From contig VIIQ02000068.1 in NCBI GenBank assembly GCA_007449985.2, forward strand, positions 186,001 to 250,000: 64,000 nucleotides of DNA. Direction: 5' to 3'. The notes below the pieces were generated by a model. The model was not told the origin of the DNA and searched no databases. It saw only the letters and a list, made by a program, of their open reading frames with translations. Position 1 is the first letter of the stretch, and each line of letters begins with the position of its first letter. Below, in pieces: positions 59,577 to 64,000 of this stretch. The DNA is from Desmodesmus armatus (taxonomy: Eukaryota > Chlorophyta > Chlorophyceae > Sphaeropleales > Scenedesmaceae). The position numbers and the translations under genes are program-made.

Positions 59577-59640
59577 TCCTTGCCGCTGCTGCTGCTGCTG
59601 CCACCCCTGCTGCTGCTGCGGGCGCCCCTGCTGGTGCCAC
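59385..59640 (-). repeat. Long imperfect CTG/CAG minisatellite in MYND paralogue C
   Basis: CTG runs alternate with CCACCCCTGCTG and CCATCCTTGCCGC units; two parts of about 100 bp (from 59455 and from 59555) are near-copies of each other. On the minus strand one frame gives Ser/Gly and another Gln/Gly/Trp; the flanking conserved sequence requires a switch between them. Confidence 0.85.
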
Positions 59641-59874
59641 CCTTGCTGCTGCGCTGGCGTGCAGCAGCAATCTCTGCTGGTGCCAGCTGTGACAGCAACC
59701 TGCTGTAACCCCCAATGACAATGGCAGCACTGGCAGCAGCCCTTAGGCGGGGCCGCACTGACAGGCACCCAAGGACACCCTCATGCTGGGCACATATGGC
59801 AGCAGTCACCAGCGCATACTGTGCCCTGCTGCCTAAGTCCGCATACAGGGACCACAAAAAGGAAAAAGGCTGCA

Positions 59875-59906
<32 letters not shown>

Positions 59907-60138
59907 TGGTGTCGTGTTGGCAGCAGCGGCAGCAGCATCAGCTGCTGCACGTCACCGAGTCCCCGTTGTATGCCCCACTGAATGTGTTGCAGAGCTGCCA
60001 CGGCTAGATCGACTGTGGCAGCGACAGTATCAGTGCCCACGAGCATCATCCCGCCTACATCAGTTAGGCCCTGGAATGCGTGCAGCATGGAGGCTGCCAG
60101 GTGCAGCAGCCCCCTGTAATGTGCGGGACAGTCAACCC

Positions 60139-60139
60139 A

Positions 60140-60232
<93 letters not shown>

Positions 60233-60290
60233 GCTGCCACTGCTGCTGCTGCTGCTGCCGCTGCCACTGCTGCTGCTGCTGCTTGGGTGG
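60139..60290 (-). repeat. Long CTG/CAG tract coding poly-Ser in MYND paralogue C
   Basis: About 31 uninterrupted CTG units (60139-60231) are followed by interrupted ones with CCGCTGCCA. On the coding strand this reads as AGC and gives a serine run of over 30 before WVDCPAHYRGLL. Confidence 0.9.
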
Positions 60291-61140
60291 CTGTTTTCAC
60301 GGTTTCCGCTCGGCATGCCTGCTGATAAGGAGGCACCCGGCAGCTTTGCTGCGATACTGTCGGTTGCAGCAGCCTTGAGCTGCAACGCAACAGTGTTCAT
60401 GGCAGCAGGGAGTGCCTGCGGCAGCCTGGACTTCTGAAGCTGCTGCTTGAACTGATCTGCAAGCTGCTGCTGCTGGTCCTTGGGCGCAGCAGACTGTGGC
60501 GAGGATGCACACCGCAGCAAACCTTTTGCCTGGTTCATCAGGGTGCACAGGAGGCCAAAGGCCTCTGTGGCATTTTGCATCTGGGCTGCAATTGTGAGGG
60601 GAACGCTGCAGGCACTGCATACAGTGAGGGGCACCTGCAAGCACCAGTGGGACCATGTGTTATGCAGCTATGGCTGTGTGCGTGTGTTAAAGGCAATGGC
60701 TGCAGCGTCTGATGCACAAACACAGCCACATGAGAAACAAACACACCGATTACATGAGCATCACTCAACATGGAGCAAAAGCACCCTGTCTACGGTGTGC
60801 AGGGAGAGGATTGCACAACAAATACTGATACTGATACTACGGGGATCGAGACCCTTCCGCGGCATCAGAAAGCGAGCACAGTATGCACACACAACAGCAA
60901 CTGGCACACTGGCAGTACCAGCTCTTCACGAGATATACGAGCAGCACCAGTGTTCCCCTTGCCTGTAGGGTCCTTATAAGTCTCCTCCACTCTTGAATGC
61001 TGGGTTGATACCCTCTTGCTCCCTCAATCGCGCTGATCGCAGCTGTTTTAGTAGACACGACACTGCTGTGAACTGGGCTTCAAAGCCAGTAGCTGCTTGG
61101 CCTGTGCCTGCAGCTGCTCCCACTCCTGAACTGAGGACAT

Positions 61141-61599
61141 GTTGGTGACTAATACACGCGGTGACTCGCGACCAATGTGCGACAATGACTTGGCAGTTGC
61201 TGTGAGGAGTGTCTCTCAGGCGTGCTGTAGCCGAGGATGTACAAGTACTGCAAACGGCAGAGATCCAGCTCCGAAGCAGGTGCGATGTGACCCTGCTAGC
61301 TGCAAACAGTGGATGGGGTCACTCAACATGATGCGGAGTTGGTACTAGATTCAAACTCTGTTATGGCGCGATCAGATCATAGATCACCTTGCTGGCAGCG
61401 CTGATTGCCACAGTGTCGCGCTCACAAAGAGGGTTTTTCTCTTCGTTCTTGGATTTCATCTGCGCCTTTTTTTATCCCGCGGTTCGTTCAGCATGCGTTA
61501 AGAGACTCCTCGTCTGCATTCCAGTCAGCAGCAGCATCATAGCACCAGCAGTGCCGCAGGACCGGCTGCCTACCCCACACAGCACTGATTATCAGCAGC
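61141..61599. promoter_or_regulatory. Bidirectional promoter region between MYND paralogues C and D
   Basis: The 459 bp separate the divergent start codons at 61140 (minus) and 61600 (plus). The block 61366-61428 matches the promoter of paralogue B and faces paralogue D. I see no matching block facing paralogue C, which may relate to its decay. Confidence 0.55.
61366..61428 (+). promoter_or_regulatory. Conserved promoter block upstream of MYND paralogue D
   Basis: It reads GGCGCGATCAGATCATAGAT, then CACCTTGCTGGCAGCGCTGA, TTGCCACAGTGTCGCGCTCA. It aligns with the block upstream of paralogue B. The GATCATAGATC core (61375-61385) is 225 bases before the ATG at 61600. Confidence 0.6.
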
Positions 61600-62513
61600 A
61601 TGGGCTCTCTGGACGAGTGGACGACGCTGCAGGCAACATTCGCTGAGCTGCTGGCTTTGGGGCCTGATGTCTCCGTCCACCCCTTGTTTGCCAGGCTTGT
61701 TGTGGTCAGCACTGAAGAGCAGCAGAAGACATTCCATCCCAGCACCCTTGAGTGGATGCAGATCATACAGGATCTCAAGGCAAGTGCCACGGATGGTGGT
61801 GTGTCTGCTGCCAACATCAACATGCACGGCATGTGCATATGTGCCTGCTGCCAACATGCATGGCCTGGTGACAAATGCTAGTGCCAAATCCCACACACCA
61901 ACGTTGAACAGAATGGTCTTGTTCCATGTTGGTGGAATGACTGTCTGTGTGTTCATCCGCCTGCCACATCTTTCCTGGACCCCTTTCAGCCTCTGGCACT
62001 TCAACCCGTTCCTGTTGACGCCCTCTCTCTCCTTGAATTTTGCCAATATCAACAGCCCGGTCGTATTGCATACTGTTGGTGGATTAATTGTCTGTGTGTT
62101 CCGCTACCCACACTTTTCCTGGACACCTTCCAGCCTCTCTGGTGCTATCACCGGCTGCTGTTGACACCCTCTCTCTCCTTGATGTGTGCAGGTGCCCCTC
62201 ACCATATGCACTGCTTGCAGTGTGCCCCTCGTCAACGCAACCCAGCTGCCACTTGCCCTAGCAGCCTACAGCTACTTCAGCACTTTACTCATCCAGGCAG
62301 GGCCTTTGCTGGCTGCTGCACGCCCACCACAGACAGCTGCCAGCACCAACGAGCAGGACAGACAGCACAGGCAGCAGCAGCTGCTGCTAGCACAGCAGTT
62401 CGAGCAGCAGGTGCAGCAGTCAGGGCTGCTGCAGGCGCTGCCAGCTACCTTCAATGCTGTTGCAGCACAGTTGAAGGCTGCTGCGACTGAAACTGTCGCA
62501 GCACAGCTGAGCG

Positions 62514-62558
<45 letters not shown>

Positions 62559-63034
62559 CAGGCCATGGCAGCAGCAGCAGCAGCTGGGTCGACAGAGGTG
62601 CACCTTACACGGGTCTGCTGCTGCTGGCAGACAACATGCTGTCCACATACATGCACCTTATCTGTTCAGACAAGGAACTAACAGTGGGGCCTGAAACCAT
62701 CGCTGCTGCAGTAGACCTTGGCTTTGCAGCCCTGCAGCACAGTCACTGGGCTATTACACACGTGCTCTGCAAGCTGCAGCAGCAGCAGCAGCAGCAGCAG
62801 CAGCACAGTTCGCAGTTCTGGCCCTTTTACGAGGAGCTGGCCAGCTTGGCCAGGGGTGTTGTGACGACAGCTGGGAGCTGTGCTGCCAGGCAGGACGCTC
62901 TCGGCTGCCTGTCGCTGCGGCCACGCCTGCAAGCTGCCGCTAGCGCTGCTATTGTCATTGGGGGTTACATCAGGTTGCTGTCAAAGCTGGCACCAGCAGA
63001 GATTGCTGCTGCAGCTGATTGCTGCAGCGGGGTC

Positions 63035-63097
<63 letters not shown>

Positions 63098-63749
63098 GCC
63101 GGTGGCGGCAGCAGGGGTGGTGGCAGCAGCAACAGGCTGACAGACACAGATCACACAGATGAGGCGCCGATGTGCTGGCAGATTGCCTGCCAGCACCAGG
63201 AACAGGCTGCCGGCACTGCCTGCTGCCGCTATCGACATGTTGGGGGCTGACAGGCTGATGCTGGCATGGGCAGCAGCACAGGTTGCAATAGCAGGAAAGG
63301 CAAAGGTGGTAGTGAGGTCGGCACTGAGGGGGGCAGACCTGGTCATACCTGGCTTCTTGGCAGCCCGTGGGGAAGCAGCAGAGCCACCATCCACCCAGCA
63401 GACAGCTCAAGAGGTCCAGCAGCAGCAGCTTACAGGTGCCAATCCAGCAGCCGCAGCAGCGGCAGCAGCAGCAGCCCCTGCAGCAGCAGCGGCAGCAGCA
63501 GCAGCAGCCCCTGCAGCAGCAGCTGCTGCACCGCCCCGGCAGTCAGCAGCCCAGCAGGCTCCTGCTGGCAGCAGTAACCACTTCACCAATGAGCAGTTGA
63601 AGGCAATGACCCAGCAGATTGTGGTGCTCAGAAAGCTCAAGAGGCAGCAAATGGGTGCAGAGCAGGTTACGCCCCAGGACTTGGCGGCCTGCAAGCCCAA
63701 GCCGCTGCTGCAGCCCCAGCCGCACAGCGCCCAGGATGCTGATGTTTCC

Positions 63750-63781
<32 letters not shown>

Positions 63782-64000
63782 GGCAGCAGCACCCGATGCA
63801 GCAGCAGCAGCAGCACTGCTCCCGCAAAGCATGCAGCCAGCGCAGCTTGGGACTAGTGTGACCCCCCCGGGTGGGGCCCACCAGCAGCTGCGGCCAGGGA
63901 CAGCCAGCGAGGCAGCAGCAGCGCCAGCGCCCACCCAACAGGCAGCTGAAAGGGACCAGCAGCAGCAGCAGCAGCAGCATGAGTTGCACCTGGTGCTGGC
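61600..64000 (+). CDS. MYND-array paralogue D, 5' part (continues past the right edge; one frame break)
   Basis: Exon 1 is 61600-61779 (60 codons, MGSLDEWTTLQATFAELLAL through to WMQIIQDLK). The intron has a GC-AG border (CAAG|GCAAGT) and exon 2 starts at 62192 with VPLTICTACSVPLVNATQLP. Exon 2 aligns with paralogues A and B: QQVQQSGLLQALPATFNAV, a Ser run before SSWVDRGAPY, AAAVDLGFAALQHSHWAI, RPRLQAAASAAIVIGGY and CWQIACQHQEQ. At 63205-63206 GG stands where the paralogues need G (CAG|CTGCCGGCACTG); after that base is skipped the frame continues LPALPAAAIDMLGADRLML and on to the edge. The C-terminal MYND finger, if present, lies outside. It is opposite in orientation to A-C. Confidence 0.75.
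63029..63095 (+). repeat. (CAG)n tract coding poly-Ser in MYND paralogue D
   Basis: About 21 AGC/CAG units code for a serine run between DCCSGVG and AGGGSRGG. Paralogue B has a GSTGSSSSAAGSSSGGGG linker at the same place. Confidence 0.9.

Larger units (their letters stand above)
57503..61140 (-). pseudogene. MYND-finger paralogue C, disrupted by a nonsense codon and frameshifts
   Basis: Exon 1 runs 61140-60963 (MSSVQEWEQLQAQAKQLLAL, ending WRRLIRTLQ) but has 178 nt instead of 180, and the frame breaks near 61097. Exon 2 starts at 60634 (VPLTVCSACSVPLT) after the shared GC-AG intron (ACAG|GCAAGG). The frame changes inside the long CTG tract 59385-59640 (Ser-coding to Gln-coding phase). A TGA at 58701-58703 (minus) replaces the TGG codon of paralogue B (AWSSNALQL there, A-stop-SGNSLQL here). 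An extra A occurs at 58076-58079 (T4 on plus). The MYND finger (CNNPSC, CICAGC, YCGRSC, HKPVC) is still perfect at 57540-57700. A nonsense codon is not a homopolymer artefact, so this copy is the best pseudogene candidate. Confidence 0.75.

Noticed and set aside
59385..60290. CRISPR-like or satellite array
   Set aside because: Repeats are trinucleotide runs inside a coding exon without unique spacers of even length.
61600..61881. Exon 1 of MYND paralogue D read through as a small separate protein
   Set aside because: The matching segment in three paralogues is joined to VPLT(x)C by a GC-AG intron; the read-through tail is not conserved.

Overview
The window is nuclear DNA of a green alga, most likely a chlorophycean. 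The evidence is: genes broken by many short GT-AG introns, dense (CAG/CTG)n codon repeats giving Ala, Ser and Gln runs, a plastid-type N-terminus on one large protein, a (TTTAGGG)2 tract, TGTAA motifs downstream of two genes, and two microtubule/dynein-related genes. A Sphaeropleales (Scenedesmus/Tetradesmus-like) origin is a guess. I rebuilt exons by hand; where stated, exon lengths and splice phases sum to an exact reading frame.

Layout. 58-1883 (+): 3' part of a diflavin reductase of the NDOR1/Tah18/ATR3 type. 1967-4060: reverse-transcriptase fragment followed by a hairpin-rich non-coding stretch. 4091-5202: truncated duplicate of the next gene's 3' end, then a 720-bp terminal-inverted-repeat transposon whose empty site survives in that duplicate. 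5262-8231 (-): single-exon beta-helix/multi-TM surface protein. 8707-10715 (+): type I membrane protein. 12741-21664 (-): about 2,800-residue Ala/Ser-rich, probably plastid-targeted membrane protein made of repeated modules. 22383-24909 (-): unknown five-exon gene. 25637-29609 (+): tubulin-tyrosine-ligase-like enzyme. 30146-32558 (+): NIPA-type magnesium transporter. 33032-33975 (-): roadblock/LC7 dynein light chain. 34916-48072 (+): 22-exon MOT1/BTAF1 Snf2 ATPase containing duplicated exons. 48689-64000: four large MYND-finger paralogues, three on the minus strand and one on the plus strand running off the right edge.

Most genes are housekeeping (Fe-S/redox, Mg transport, transcription, microtubule modification). 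The accessory part is the MYND array. All four paralogues share an unusual GC-AG first intron, three share an upstream promoter motif at nearly fixed distance, and their MYND-coding 3' ends are almost identical. One copy is intact and the others carry frameshifts or a stop. Several single-base frame breaks, one of them in the conserved MOT1 gene, fall at short homopolymers and may be assembly errors, so pseudogene calls here are provisional.
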